Notes under the pieces: model-generated
The model's input: only the letters and a program-made list of their open reading frames with translations
Told to the model about the DNA's origin: nothing
Databases searched by the model: none
Shown here: in pieces, positions 1-8,273 of the stretch
Numbering within the stretch: the first letter of the stretch is position 1
How the letters are laid out: every line of letters begins with the position of its first letter
Made by a program: the position numbers and the translations under genes
Assembly (NCBI RefSeq): GCF_021497505.1
Contig: NZ_CP069349.1
Span: 2,259,780 to 2,323,779, forward strand
Direction of reading: 5' to 3'
Source: Turicibacter sp. TJ11
Lineage (GTDB): Bacteria > Bacillota_I > Bacilli_A > MOL361 > Turicibacteraceae
DNA: 64,000 nt

Positions 1-2
1 TG

Positions 3-581
3 AGTGTTATTGCGGCTAATATTCAAGTAGCTAAAACAACAACTATTTTCGGAATTGCAACAACTCTAGGAAACACGATGTTTAGTGGAATTTTCTTAGC
101 GACTGATTTATTAAGTGAAAAATATGGGAAAAAAGCTGCGATGACAGCTGTATTTATCGGGTTTTTCACGCAATTATCGTTTTTAATTGTAACTCAGTTT
201 TCATTATTCTTTACGCCACATGAGTCAGATTGGGCACAACCTCATATGGATGGATTATTTAGTTTAGCTTTACCAGTTTTCACAATCGCGGGATTAAGTT
301 CATTCATCGTTTCTCAAAATATAGATGTGTTTATTTTCCATCTTATTAAGGAAAGATTCCCAGAAGATAAATGGTTATGGTTACGAAATAACGGTAGTAC
401 GTTAATTAGTCAATTTGTAGATACATTTATTTTTACGGCAATTGTTGTGATGTTTGGTTTATGGAGCATGGACGTTGCTGTTGAAATTTTCTTCATTACA
501 TATTTCTTTAAAGTGATTTTAAGTATCTCGGATACACCATTTGTTTATTTATTAAAGAAAGTTGATCCGTTAGATTTATAA
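3..581 (+). CDS. yhhQ: Queuosine-precursor transporter, YhhQ/VUT family (5' end outside window)
   Basis: The reading frame is already open at base 3, so the N-terminus is missing; 192 residues remain. It is a very hydrophobic protein with about five visible membrane segments. The family-typical stretch ATDLLSEKYGKKAA lies just after the second visible helix. YhhQ (COG1738) proteins import preQ0 or preQ1, and in some bacteria queuine, for the tRNA modification queuosine. The gene ends in an intrinsic terminator. The next full gene, on the opposite strand, may also be a queuosine-salvage gene, which would fit. Substrate preference cannot be read from this fragment. Confidence 0.85.
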   Translation, partial: SVIAANIQVAKTTTIFGIATTLGNTMFSGIFLATDLLSEKYGKKAAMTAVFIGFFTQLSFLIVTQFSLFFTPHESDWAQPHMDGLFSLALPVFTIAGLSSFIVSQNIDVFIFHLIKERFPEDKWLWLRNNGSTLISQFVDTFIFTAIVVMFGLWSMDVAVEIFFITYFFKVILSISDTPFVYLLKKVDPLDL

Positions 582-588
582 GATATAG

Positions 589-612
589 ACCAGCCTTTTT
601 GGCTGGTTTTTT
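589..612 (+). terminator. Intrinsic terminator of yhhQ
   Basis: A 7-bp stem, ACCAGCC with GGCTGGT, around a T5 loop is followed by a T run. It starts 8 bases after the yhhQ stop. Confidence 0.9.
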
Positions 613-944
613 TATTCATAATGATTTTCCTAGAAGTAGATTAAAAGAAGAGAAGTGTTAAAAATCATTAAATTAACCTTATTAATAGTTTTATCAATTC
701 ACTTATACATTTGGCTATACAGACGGAAAATTAAAATTGATCTTTGGGTATTTAAGTCAAACTCTGTAAAGTTAGATATAAAGTAGGGTGTACAGACGAA
801 TGAACTCAATGTGCTTAATTTTGATAAAAATACGTTATTTTTTAGAAATTAGTGATGTCAAAGTTAAGAAAATAGTAGTAAAAGACTTAAATGAATTAAA
901 TAGTTTTTTGTTGATAGGGGTCATCCCTGTAAGAAGTCAAATAG
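613..944. other. Gene-poor gap between yhhQ and the radical-SAM gene
   Basis: About 330 bases with no recognisable gene. The only coding candidate is a 43-codon frame starting at GTG 655. A longer + frame from 788 runs through the convergent terminator into the radical-SAM gene and is not credible. No tRNA or riboswitch motif was seen. Confidence 0.5.
655..786 (+). CDS. Possible small membrane protein, 43 residues
   Basis: A GTG-started frame lies behind a purine-rich stretch (AGAAGAG). It encodes one clear hydrophobic segment near the N-terminus (LTLLIVLSIHLYIWLY), then a basic tail. No homologue is recognised and the ribosome site is only fair. It could be a genuine one-helix small protein or a chance frame in AT-rich DNA. 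Confidence 0.3.
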   Translation: MLKIIKLTLLIVLSIHLYIWLYRRKIKIDLWVFKSNSVKLDIK

Positions 945-976
945 AAAAAGCAAGAACTATTCGTTCTTGCTTTTTT
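945..976. terminator. Bidirectional terminator
   Basis: AAAAAGCAAGAAC pairs with GTTCTTGCTTTTT around a 5-nt loop. It has T-rich exits on both strands and overlaps the stop codon of the minus-strand radical-SAM gene. Confidence 0.85.
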
Positions 977-1664
977 AGTCACCCACTCCAAAGTCAGTGT
1001 TATTCCATAAAACTTCTAAATGATTAACATCATCTAACCATTTATATTCTTCATAGAACCATTCTTTAAGTTTTGGATCGGGTTTAATTATCGTTGTATT
1101 TTCACAATAAACATTTACGGTTGCATGATCAAATTGATTTAAAACAATATCAATATCACGTTTAATCATTTCTTTTGTTTGGCCCTTTATTCCAACCATG
1201 ATACAAGGAGAATCAAAATATTTTTTTAACTCCTCAACACTTTGAAAAGGAGCTCCTTTTTTTAAAAACTTTTCACGAAAATCGTAATCAAATGACTCGA
1301 CTCCAGTTTTAAACATTATATCGATTTCTAGACGATTACGCATTTTATCTAGATGGTTTCGATAAATCCAATGGGCCTCAGCGAACAGTTTCTTAAATTC
1401 ATGTTCATCGATTGTTGACTTAATCATCGTTAATGTTTCTTTAGGCAAATCAAAAATATTTCCTGAGTTGATGACTTCAAACGTATCATAAATCCCTTTA
1501 ACATTTGATAACACTTCTTTATTTAATTGGTTCATTTCTTCAACGTTGGTTGAGTTGTCACCAATGTAGTCACAAAAGGCGCATTTTCCATAGGCACACG
1601 GGCGACTTTTAAGAAGAACGATTTCACGTGGAAATTTTTCTTTTATAATATTATATCTATCCAT
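975..1664 (-). CDS. queL: Small radical-SAM enzyme, candidate queuine lyase QueL
   Basis: A protein of 229 residues. The start at 1664 is chosen because AGGTG sits about 7 bases upstream; an in-frame start 13 codons earlier lacks a ribosome site. Three cysteines, C23, C28 and C31, form a CX4CX2C cluster (PCAYGKCAFCDYIGDN), not the usual CX3CX2C, and should bind the 4Fe-4S cluster that cleaves S-adenosylmethionine. QueL, known from gut Firmicutes, is a short radical-SAM enzyme that converts queuine to preQ1. Size, cluster type and the convergent YhhQ transporter suggest that role, but the assignment is inferred from context. Otherwise it is a radical-SAM protein of unknown substrate. Confidence 0.55.
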   Translation of the reverse strand: MDRYNIIKEKFPREIVLLKSRPCAYGKCAFCDYIGDNSTNVEEMNQLNKEVLSNVKGIYDTFEVINSGNIFDLPKETLTMIKSTIDEHEFKKLFAEAHWIYRNHLDKMRNRLEIDIMFKTGVESFDYDFREKFLKKGAPFQSVEELKKYFDSPCIMVGIKGQTKEMIKRDIDIVLNQFDHATVNVYCENTTIIKPDPKLKEWFYEEYKWLDDVNHLEVLWNNTDFGVGD

Positions 1665-1803
1665 TATTATCACCTGTTTTAGTATATCAAATATCATTAA
1701 CATATGACTCGTAATGTGTCTTAATTTAATAGCTATTTTTTGGGAATGATAAATAGTTTTTATGGTAAAATGAAACTAATTCATGGTGGTTAGGTGGGAT
1801 GTT

Positions 1804-4173
1804 GTGTTGACAACTTTAGAATATATGAAAAAAGCATTTGGTTATATTGCTTTAATGTTTATTATTATTTTTTGGGGTTTTATTTTTTCAAATCATTTTA
1901 TTTATTCTGTTAAAGGACAGTATTTTGAGAATTATTTATCCATTTATACAAATGCGCACGATCTGTTATTTCAAAAAACGTTGCCTATGTGGTCGTTTAA
2001 TTTCTTTTTAGGTGGAAACTTTCTAGGAGCTCAAAATGTATATTCGGTCTTTAATCCATTTTTTTTATTGACGCTACCTTTTTCAACTAGTCTATTACCT
2101 AAGTTATACTTCCCGCTACTTCTACTAAAAACATTACTAGCAACCTGGTCCTTGTCATTATATATGCGGCAAACGAAGTGGTTTAAGGGGCATACCATTT
2201 TAGTGGCAAGTATCTTATATCTTTATAATGGGTGGTATTTAAGTAATTTAAGTGAATTTGTTACGATCGAGTTACTTTTCTTTGTTCCGCTTGTACTTTA
2301 TGGAATTGAGAAACTTCTGTCTTCTGGTCGTAAGAGGTACTTTGTAGCGACTTATACGATCATGCTGCTTTCACATTTCACCTTTACAGCGTTATCCTTA
2401 CCTTTTTTCATTGTCTATATCTTTATTCGTTTGAAAATAGAAAGAGAAAAAAGTCGAGAAATTTTTGTTGATGATGTGAAGAAGTTTTTCATCTCAACAA
2501 TTTTAATTGCTGGAATCAACATGATCTTTATCTTACCTTTATGTCTTGCACTAAATGCTATGTCTATAGAATTAAGGGAGGGCATCACTTTAGGATCATT
2601 ATTAGGACTTTTTGTTCAAGGATTATTTCCGCCTTTTCATGAGTCCTTTAAAGGATCAATCATGTTTGCTAAGAATATAAGTTTTGTCCCACTTTATCAA
2701 TCGGCTTTAGTTGTATTAATAATTCCTCAATTTATCAAGTTAGTAAGTAAAGAGGCAAGAAGAATAACTGTTTTTTCATATATACTTATCTTAATGGTTG
2801 TGTTTTTGACTCAGTCACTTGAATTAGTGAATGTGACGTCGCTGGCTCCTTTAAATACGAATGTGATTTCAATCTTTTTAATTTTGTTTAACACGTTAAT
2901 AGTGGCTTATGTTTTTAATGATTTAAGATTAGTTAATATCAATCTATTAAGACAAACGACTAGTTTCTTTAAAGAGTTGCTGCTGATCGTATTAGGAGGT
3001 GTTTTTCTCTTTCAACTGTACTTAAAACACCCCAAATTATCTTCTTTAACAGGAAATGACATCATAGATGAGTTAATTGTTTTATCTCCTTATTTAATGT
3101 TAGGGTTAATGATTATTTTCATGATGAAATTATACCGCGTTATTCTTAGTAAAATAGTAGAAGGGGATCAGACATTTAGTTGGAAGACTATTGTTTCTTT
3201 TTTGATGATTGAATGCATTGTCGTGTCTCATGTTTACTTTGCGACCAATCAAGAGCAGTCTGTCTTTGTTAAAAATTATATGGTAGATGAGCAGTCCATC
3301 ACGAATAAGACATACGCGGTCGTAAATTACTTACAAGCGATAGACCCAGAGTTTTACCGCATCATTAATAGTTATGAAATTCAGTATAATGAGCCGCTTT
3401 ATCAAGGGTATAACGGGTTTTCGATTGCTAATCCATATCTTGTCTCATCTTCACATGATGTTTCGTGGATGTTAGATGAACGCGTTAAAAAAAGTCTGTC
3501 TATTTCAGCAATGGATTATATGCTAACAACCGCGTTATCGGCGAAGTATTACTTTACCGCGGATTATGAAGTCCCGCTTCCTGGCTATCAATACTATGAC
3601 CGTATTTCAGGAATTACCATTTATGAAAATGAGTACTTTATTCCTGTTGGAACGAGCAGTCTTTATTATGTATTAGAATCTGAATTCAACAAACTAAATC
3701 GTCAACAGCAACACTATGTATTTTTGAAATGCATTATTTTAGAAGATGAACGTTTAGCACAAACTTATGGTTTACAGTCGTTTGACCTTACACTATTACC
3801 AGAAAATCTAGGTGAGATTCAATACTTTGAGGCGGCTCAAATGCGTCAAATGCTCGGGGCAAAAGAAGTCAGGTATGAACCAAATAAAATTAAACATGAT
3901 TATGTGACGTCATCTAAGACATTACTGACTTATTCTATTCCTTATAATGAAGGATGGATAGCTTATGCAAACGGGAAAGAAGTTCCTATTTATGAAGTAA
4001 ATGATGGGTTCATTGGAATTGGTCTATCTGAGGGTGGAGAATATGAGATTGAGCTTATTTACTGCTCACCGGGATTTGGCCTTGGCTTTTCTGTTTCAGC
4101 TATTACATGTTTAATTATCCTTTCAAACTTTTATCACAGTTATGATCGTCGTAAAAAAATTGCCTCAATGTAG
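1804..4173 (+). CDS. yfhO: YfhO-family polytopic membrane protein
   Basis: About 789 residues with a dozen or more membrane helices, then an extracytoplasmic region from about residue 490 and a last helix near the C-terminus. The early motif PMWSFNFFLGGNFLGAQNVY is characteristic of YfhO (PF09586), a GT-C-like family. In Bacillus subtilis, YfhO works with CsbB and GtcA to glycosylate lipoteichoic acid. GTG 1804 is preferred because AGGTGG lies 6 bases before it; TTG 1807 is also possible, and ATG 1783 has no ribosome site. No csbB or gtcA partner is present here. Confidence 0.8.
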   Translation: MLTTLEYMKKAFGYIALMFIIIFWGFIFSNHFIYSVKGQYFENYLSIYTNAHDLLFQKTLPMWSFNFFLGGNFLGAQNVYSVFNPFFLLTLPFSTSLLPKLYFPLLLLKTLLATWSLSLYMRQTKWFKGHTILVASILYLYNGWYLSNLSEFVTIELLFFVPLVLYGIEKLLSSGRKRYFVATYTIMLLSHFTFTALSLPFFIVYIFIRLKIEREKSREIFVDDVKKFFISTILIAGINMIFILPLCLALNAMSIELREGITLGSLLGLFVQGLFPPFHESFKGSIMFAKNISFVPLYQSALVVLIIPQFIKLVSKEARRITVFSYILILMVVFLTQSLELVNVTSLAPLNTNVISIFLILFNTLIVAYVFNDLRLVNINLLRQTTSFFKELLLIVLGGVFLFQLYLKHPKLSSLTGNDIIDELIVLSPYLMLGLMIIFMMKLYRVILSKIVEGDQTFSWKTIVSFLMIECIVVSHVYFATNQEQSVFVKNYMVDEQSITNKTYAVVNYLQAIDPEFYRIINSYEIQYNEPLYQGYNGFSIANPYLVSSSHDVSWMLDERVKKSLSISAMDYMLTTALSAKYYFTADYEVPLPGYQYYDRISGITIYENEYFIPVGTSSLYYVLESEFNKLNRQQQHYVFLKCIILEDERLAQTYGLQSFDLTLLPENLGEIQYFEAAQMRQMLGAKEVRYEPNKIKHDYVTSSKTLLTYSIPYNEGWIAYANGKEVPIYEVNDGFIGIGLSEGGEYEIELIYCSPGFGLGFSVSAITCLIILSNFYHSYDRRKKIASM

Positions 4174-4187
4174 TTTGAGGCAATTTT
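4152..4187 (+). terminator. Terminator of yfhO
   Basis: AAATTGCCTCA pairs with TTGAGGCAATTTTT. The hairpin overlaps the yfhO stop codon. Confidence 0.9.
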
Positions 4188-4237
4188 TATTTGATAATGT
4201 GTATACTAAAGATAGATTTAACATAAGGAGAAGTGCT

Positions 4238-4897
4238 ATGAAATTTAATTTTAAATGGATGATGAGTCTTTTTCTTGCTATCATTTTAATTTATCAAACG
4301 AATGTATCTTGTAAAGCGGAAAATATAGCTACACCTACCGATTTGCTAGTTCAGTTAAATGAAGCCTCTACCATTACGGTGAAAAAGAGTTGGTTTTCAT
4401 TTAATAAACATTATAAAGTGTATGTTGAAGGTGAAAAAGTTGGTGAGATGGAGGGACTTTATTTTAACATTTTTGGAGAACGATTAGTGTTAAAAGACTT
4501 AAAGGGAAATGTTTATGGATCAGAACAGCAGGTGAAACGTTTTAATGTACGATTAAATCGAATAGCACAAGTTTATAATGGAGCGGATGATCCGGTTGGA
4601 TTTATTGGAGAGCAAGTGATTCGTGATTTTTTTAGATGGGGAAAAACCTTTCACTTTTATGACACGAGCTTTAATGAAATTGCGATTTCAAAGCAACGTT
4701 GGTTTAGAATTTTTTCAGAATATATGATTGAAGACATGAACGGTGAAATGTTGTATAAAGTAAAGAAAAAATGGTCATTATTTACGACCACTTATGAAAT
4801 CACCATTTATAATTCAACGATTTTACCTGTTGAACAGGCGTTATTTTTAACAGTGATTTTAAATTCTATAGATGAAGTAGATGAAAACAGCGAGTAA
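4238..4897 (+). CDS. Exported LURP-one-related (tubby-like) protein
   Basis: A protein of 219 residues; ATG 4238 has AAGGAG 7 bases upstream. An N-terminal hydrophobic segment (residues 5-25) looks like a signal peptide or anchor, ending near a cysteine. The rest is a series of short beta strands with repeated patterns (KVYVEGEKVGEMEG, GFIGEQVIRDFFRWGKTFHFYD, YMIEDMNGEMLYKVKKKW), as in the LURP-one/YxjI tubby C-terminal-like fold. Function of bacterial members is unknown. It is monocistronic, between two terminators. Confidence 0.6.
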   Translation: MKFNFKWMMSLFLAIILIYQTNVSCKAENIATPTDLLVQLNEASTITVKKSWFSFNKHYKVYVEGEKVGEMEGLYFNIFGERLVLKDLKGNVYGSEQQVKRFNVRLNRIAQVYNGADDPVGFIGEQVIRDFFRWGKTFHFYDTSFNEIAISKQRWFRIFSEYMIEDMNGEMLYKVKKKWSLFTTTYEITIYNSTILPVEQALFLTVILNSIDEVDENSE

Positions 4898-4927
4898 AAG
4901 GAAGAAGTGTATCATTCTTCCTTTTTA
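4896..4927 (+). terminator. Terminator after the LURP-one-like gene
   Basis: AAAAGGAAGAA pairs with TTCTTCCTTTT around an 8-nt loop, followed by T residues. Confidence 0.85.
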
Positions 4928-5102
4928 TTGCGTATAATAGGTTTGAACCCAGTAATTTCTGTTAAAAAAGTCCTTATTATGAGGAATTATTTTCTATTAT
5001 TTATTAATAAATGTAAATATTAGTTTTTTTTTGATAGACCCTTAAATTTTGTGGACGATTGTCATATAATAGTAAAGACTATAGTTTAGGAGATGGTGAA
5101 CA

Positions 5103-5861
5103 ATGTTCATTAAGATAGATGACATAAATATTTATTATGAAGTAGAGGGACAGGGGCACCCAATTCTGTTATTACATGGGTGGGGACAAAGTGTTGCTGC
5201 GTTTAAGCCAGTATTCGATTATTTAAAGCAAAATTTTCAAGTTTATAGTTTAGATTTTCCGGGATTTGGACAAAGTGAAGAACCAAAAAGTATTTGGTCG
5301 GTTTATGATTATGCCGATATGGTAGAAAAATTTGTTAAACAATTAGAGATTAAAAGCCCAACTATTTTTGGTCATTCTTTTGGTGGACGTGTTGGGATTA
5401 TTTATGCAGGTCGTCAAAATGATTTAAATAAGTTAGTCTTAATCGATAGTGCAGGAGTTAAACCGAAACGTGGATTAGATTACTATATGCGAGTTTATAC
5501 TTATAAGCTAGGTAAAAAAGTATTAAGCTTACCAGGACTACGTGCGTATAAAGAAAAAATGATGGAGAATGCAGGATCGTCTGACTATAAAAATGCCTCA
5601 CCGATGATGCGTCAAATTATGAGTAAAGTCGTTAATGAAGATTTACAGCATTTAATGCCATCCATCAAAGCAGAAACGTTACTTGTATGGGGTGAATTAG
5701 ATGATGCCACTCCATTAAGTGATGCGAAGATTATGGAACAAAAAATTTCTGGATCTGGATTAGTGGTCTTCAAAGGAGCGGGACATTATTCTTATTTAGA
5801 TTGTTTAGGACAATTTTTCCGTGTTATTGATGTGTTCTTAGAAAAAGAAAGAGGTGAATAA
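5103..5861 (+). CDS. Alpha/beta-fold hydrolase
   Basis: A 252-residue cytoplasmic protein with a complete catalytic set: oxyanion region HGWGQS, nucleophile elbow GHSFGG (Ser92), acid in GELDDATP and His in GAGHYSYLD. The substrate is unknown. AGGAG lies 10 bases before the ATG. Its stop is 3 bases before the start of the MurF-like ligase, so the two are almost certainly co-transcribed. This suggests a role in cell-wall precursor metabolism, but the sequence alone does not show it. Confidence 0.85.
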   Translation: MFIKIDDINIYYEVEGQGHPILLLHGWGQSVAAFKPVFDYLKQNFQVYSLDFPGFGQSEEPKSIWSVYDYADMVEKFVKQLEIKSPTIFGHSFGGRVGIIYAGRQNDLNKLVLIDSAGVKPKRGLDYYMRVYTYKLGKKVLSLPGLRAYKEKMMENAGSSDYKNASPMMRQIMSKVVNEDLQHLMPSIKAETLLVWGELDDATPLSDAKIMEQKISGSGLVVFKGAGHYSYLDCLGQFFRVIDVFLEKERGE

Positions 5862-5864
5862 TCG

Positions 5865-7499
5865 ATGAGTATGATTTTAGGTGTTTTATTAGGAATTTTA
5901 AGTTTGGCTTTACTTTGGACACTGTGGGGACGTATGAGTCATGCCCTTCAAATGCTACAGCAATGTCATTATATGAATGATCGCTTTACGACATGGATTG
6001 CTGGGCATCGTTTAGTTGCGTTACCTGCACCACTGTCAGTCTTAGTGATTGCCTACTGGGCGTTATTAGTGATTAGTTTCTTATTTCCACTTCCATCGTC
6101 AGTTTTAAGTGTTGGAACAATCGTTATCGGTATATTAGGGTTAGGAATGATTAAGATTAGTAGTGGAGTTTCAAAGGAATCGAAAAAACCACTAAAAATG
6201 ACGGCTCGTGTGTGGCGTATCGTTGCAACAGGAAGCATTATCATGTTATTAATTGCTGGATTAAGTTCATTATTTTTAAATGCAAGTGGTAGTATTCTAC
6301 TTTCACAGATTACAGGTTGGTTATTAACCTTTAACCTATTTGCTTATTTATTAATGTTACTTGCCAATCAGTTAAATAAACCGATGGAAAATAGTATTCG
6401 ATTAGGGTTTATTAATGATGCGCGTCGTATCATCAAAGGATCGCCATCATTAGATGTAATTGGTGTAACTGGAAGCTATGGAAAAACGAGTACCAAACAC
6501 GCGTTAAATGCTATTTTATCAGAACAGTTTAATACGTTAATGACACCTGAAAGTTATAATACGCCAATGGGAATTACGATCACGATTCGTAATTATTTAA
6601 AACCCATCCACAGTAAATTTATTGCGGAAATGGGTGCCTATAAAGTTGGAGAAATCAAGGAGTTATGTGAGATTGCTTATCCAAAATACGGAGTATTAAC
6701 ATCAGTTGGGCCACAACATTTAGAAACATATAAAACAATTGATAACGTTAAACGAACAAAATTTGAGTTAATTGAATATTTACCGCAAGATGGAATTGGT
6801 TTTATTAACATCGATGATGAAAATATTCGTGATTACTATGAAACAAAGTTTACTGGAAAATGTACCGTTTATACGTATGGAATTGAACGTGAAGCAGACT
6901 ATCGAGCAAGTGATATTGTGGTGAGCGAAAAAGGTACAACGTTTAATGTGACATTCCGAGATGGAAGTGTTCATCAATTCCAAACGAAGTTATTAGGACT
7001 TCATAATATTTATAATACGGTTGCTAGTATTGCTTTAGGAAACGAACTAGGAATTCCAGTAGAAAAAATGCAAGTGGCTGTTCGTAAGATGAAGCCAGTC
7101 ACGCATCGATTAGAATTACGTCGAAATGGAAACTTTACGATTATTGATGATGCTTTCAACTCAAATCCAGTCGGATCAAAAATGGCGTTAGAAGTTTTAG
7201 GACAAATGAATGGAAAACGTATCGTTTTAACACCTGGAATGGTTGATTTAGGGACAGCTCAATTTGAATTAAATAAAGCCTTTGGAACTTACATGAAAGA
7301 TACATGTGACTATGTCATCTTAGTCGGTAAAAAACAAACAGAGCCAATTCAAGAGGGATTAAAAGAAGTCGGATTTGATGAAGACAAAATTACCGTTGCT
7401 GAAAACTTAACTGAAGCGTTTAAAGTGATGTATGAAGTGGTAGAACCAGGAGCGTTTGTTTTAATTGAAAATGACTTACCTGAATTATTTGCTGAATAA
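5865..7499 (+). CDS. Membrane-anchored MurF-like Mur ligase
   Basis: A 544-residue protein. Residues 1 to about 175 carry roughly five membrane helices in place of the soluble MurF N-terminal domain. A Mur ligase ATP-binding domain follows, with P-loop GVTGSYGKTSTK near residue 200 and the substrate-side motif ESYNTPMG. The C-terminal domain carries THRLELRRNGNFTIIDDAFNSNP-type sequence split over residues 415-435. Soluble MurF joins D-Ala-D-Ala to UDP-MurNAc-tripeptide. The sequence supports an amino-acid ligase of this group, but acceptor and donor are not established. It follows the hydrolase by 3 bases and stands just upstream of a Nudix gene and ddl. Confidence 0.8.
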   Translation: MSMILGVLLGILSLALLWTLWGRMSHALQMLQQCHYMNDRFTTWIAGHRLVALPAPLSVLVIAYWALLVISFLFPLPSSVLSVGTIVIGILGLGMIKISSGVSKESKKPLKMTARVWRIVATGSIIMLLIAGLSSLFLNASGSILLSQITGWLLTFNLFAYLLMLLANQLNKPMENSIRLGFINDARRIIKGSPSLDVIGVTGSYGKTSTKHALNAILSEQFNTLMTPESYNTPMGITITIRNYLKPIHSKFIAEMGAYKVGEIKELCEIAYPKYGVLTSVGPQHLETYKTIDNVKRTKFELIEYLPQDGIGFINIDDENIRDYYETKFTGKCTVYTYGIEREADYRASDIVVSEKGTTFNVTFRDGSVHQFQTKLLGLHNIYNTVASIALGNELGIPVEKMQVAVRKMKPVTHRLELRRNGNFTIIDDAFNSNPVGSKMALEVLGQMNGKRIVLTPGMVDLGTAQFELNKAFGTYMKDTCDYVILVGKKQTEPIQEGLKEVGFDEDKITVAENLTEAFKVMYEVVEPGAFVLIENDLPELFAE

Positions 7500-7551
7500 T
7501 TGCTGTAGCTGTAGATGACAAATTAAACTTTATAGAAAGTAGGGAAGTGGG

Positions 7552-8154
7552 ATGGATGATCAAGTTTTAGACTTTATTAAAAAGGTTCAATCAATTTCAC
7601 AGATTGGCTTATCATTTTCAACCGATCCATATGCGGTTGATAATTACAAAGAATTAAAAGAGATAAGTATTAAGATGTTACATGATTATACATCGTTACC
7701 TTTGAATGAATGTGACTTGTATAAAGATTTTACTTATCCAACCCCTCAACCTGCTGTACGTTCACTAGTTATTAACGAAGATCAAGTGTTGCTAGTTAAA
7801 GAGAAAGATAGCGGACTTTGGTCTTTACCAGGTGGTTGGTGTGATATTGATTGCTCACCTAAAGAAACTGCAATCAAAGAAACATTTGAAGAATCAGGAT
7901 ATGTCATCGATTGTACGAAGTTATTAGCAGTTTTTGATAGAAGAAACTATATTAAAAAGTCAGTATACGATGTGTATTGTCTATATTTCCTAGGGAATGT
8001 CGTAGCGGGAGAACCGAAATGTAATCATGAAACTGAGGATATTGGTTGGTTTAACATTTCATCTTTACCGCCGCTTTCTCGTAAAAATTCAATTGAAGAG
8101 ATTCAAAAGGCCTATGAAGTTTATCAAAAAAATTTAGAGACATATTTTGAATAA
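7552..8154 (+). CDS. Nudix hydrolase with N-terminal Nudix_hydro_N domain
   Basis: A 200-residue protein. The first 65 residues match the helical N-terminal extension of YjhB-like ADP-ribose pyrophosphatases. The Nudix box runs from GGWCDIDCSPKETAIKETF to EESG. It departs from the consensus at two places: C where a conserved E is usual, and KET for RE. These proteins hydrolyse nucleoside diphosphates linked to another group. It lies 52 bases after the MurF-like gene with no clear terminator between, so it may share that transcript. Confidence 0.8.
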   Translation: MDDQVLDFIKKVQSISQIGLSFSTDPYAVDNYKELKEISIKMLHDYTSLPLNECDLYKDFTYPTPQPAVRSLVINEDQVLLVKEKDSGLWSLPGGWCDIDCSPKETAIKETFEESGYVIDCTKLLAVFDRRNYIKKSVYDVYCLYFLGNVVAGEPKCNHETEDIGWFNISSLPPLSRKNSIEEIQKAYEVYQKNLETYFE

Positions 8155-8273
8155 TTGATACAAAAAATGTTTCTTAAGAGAGCTATTTCTTGATAAAATA
8201 AACATATGTTTTTACGTTCAGATAAGGTATACTTGAAGAAGGATACTAAACTTAAATTAAAGGGGGCTTCCTC

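Noticed and set aside
788-1027. 79-codon + strand frame between yhhQ and the radical-SAM gene
   Set aside because: It has no ribosome site, runs through the bidirectional terminator at 945-976 and overlaps the radical-SAM gene end. Composition is that of random AT-rich DNA.
1783-1803. ATG 1783 as the yfhO start
   Set aside because: There is no ribosome site before it, and the AGGTGG that would be used lies inside the supposed coding region, pointing to GTG 1804 or TTG 1807.
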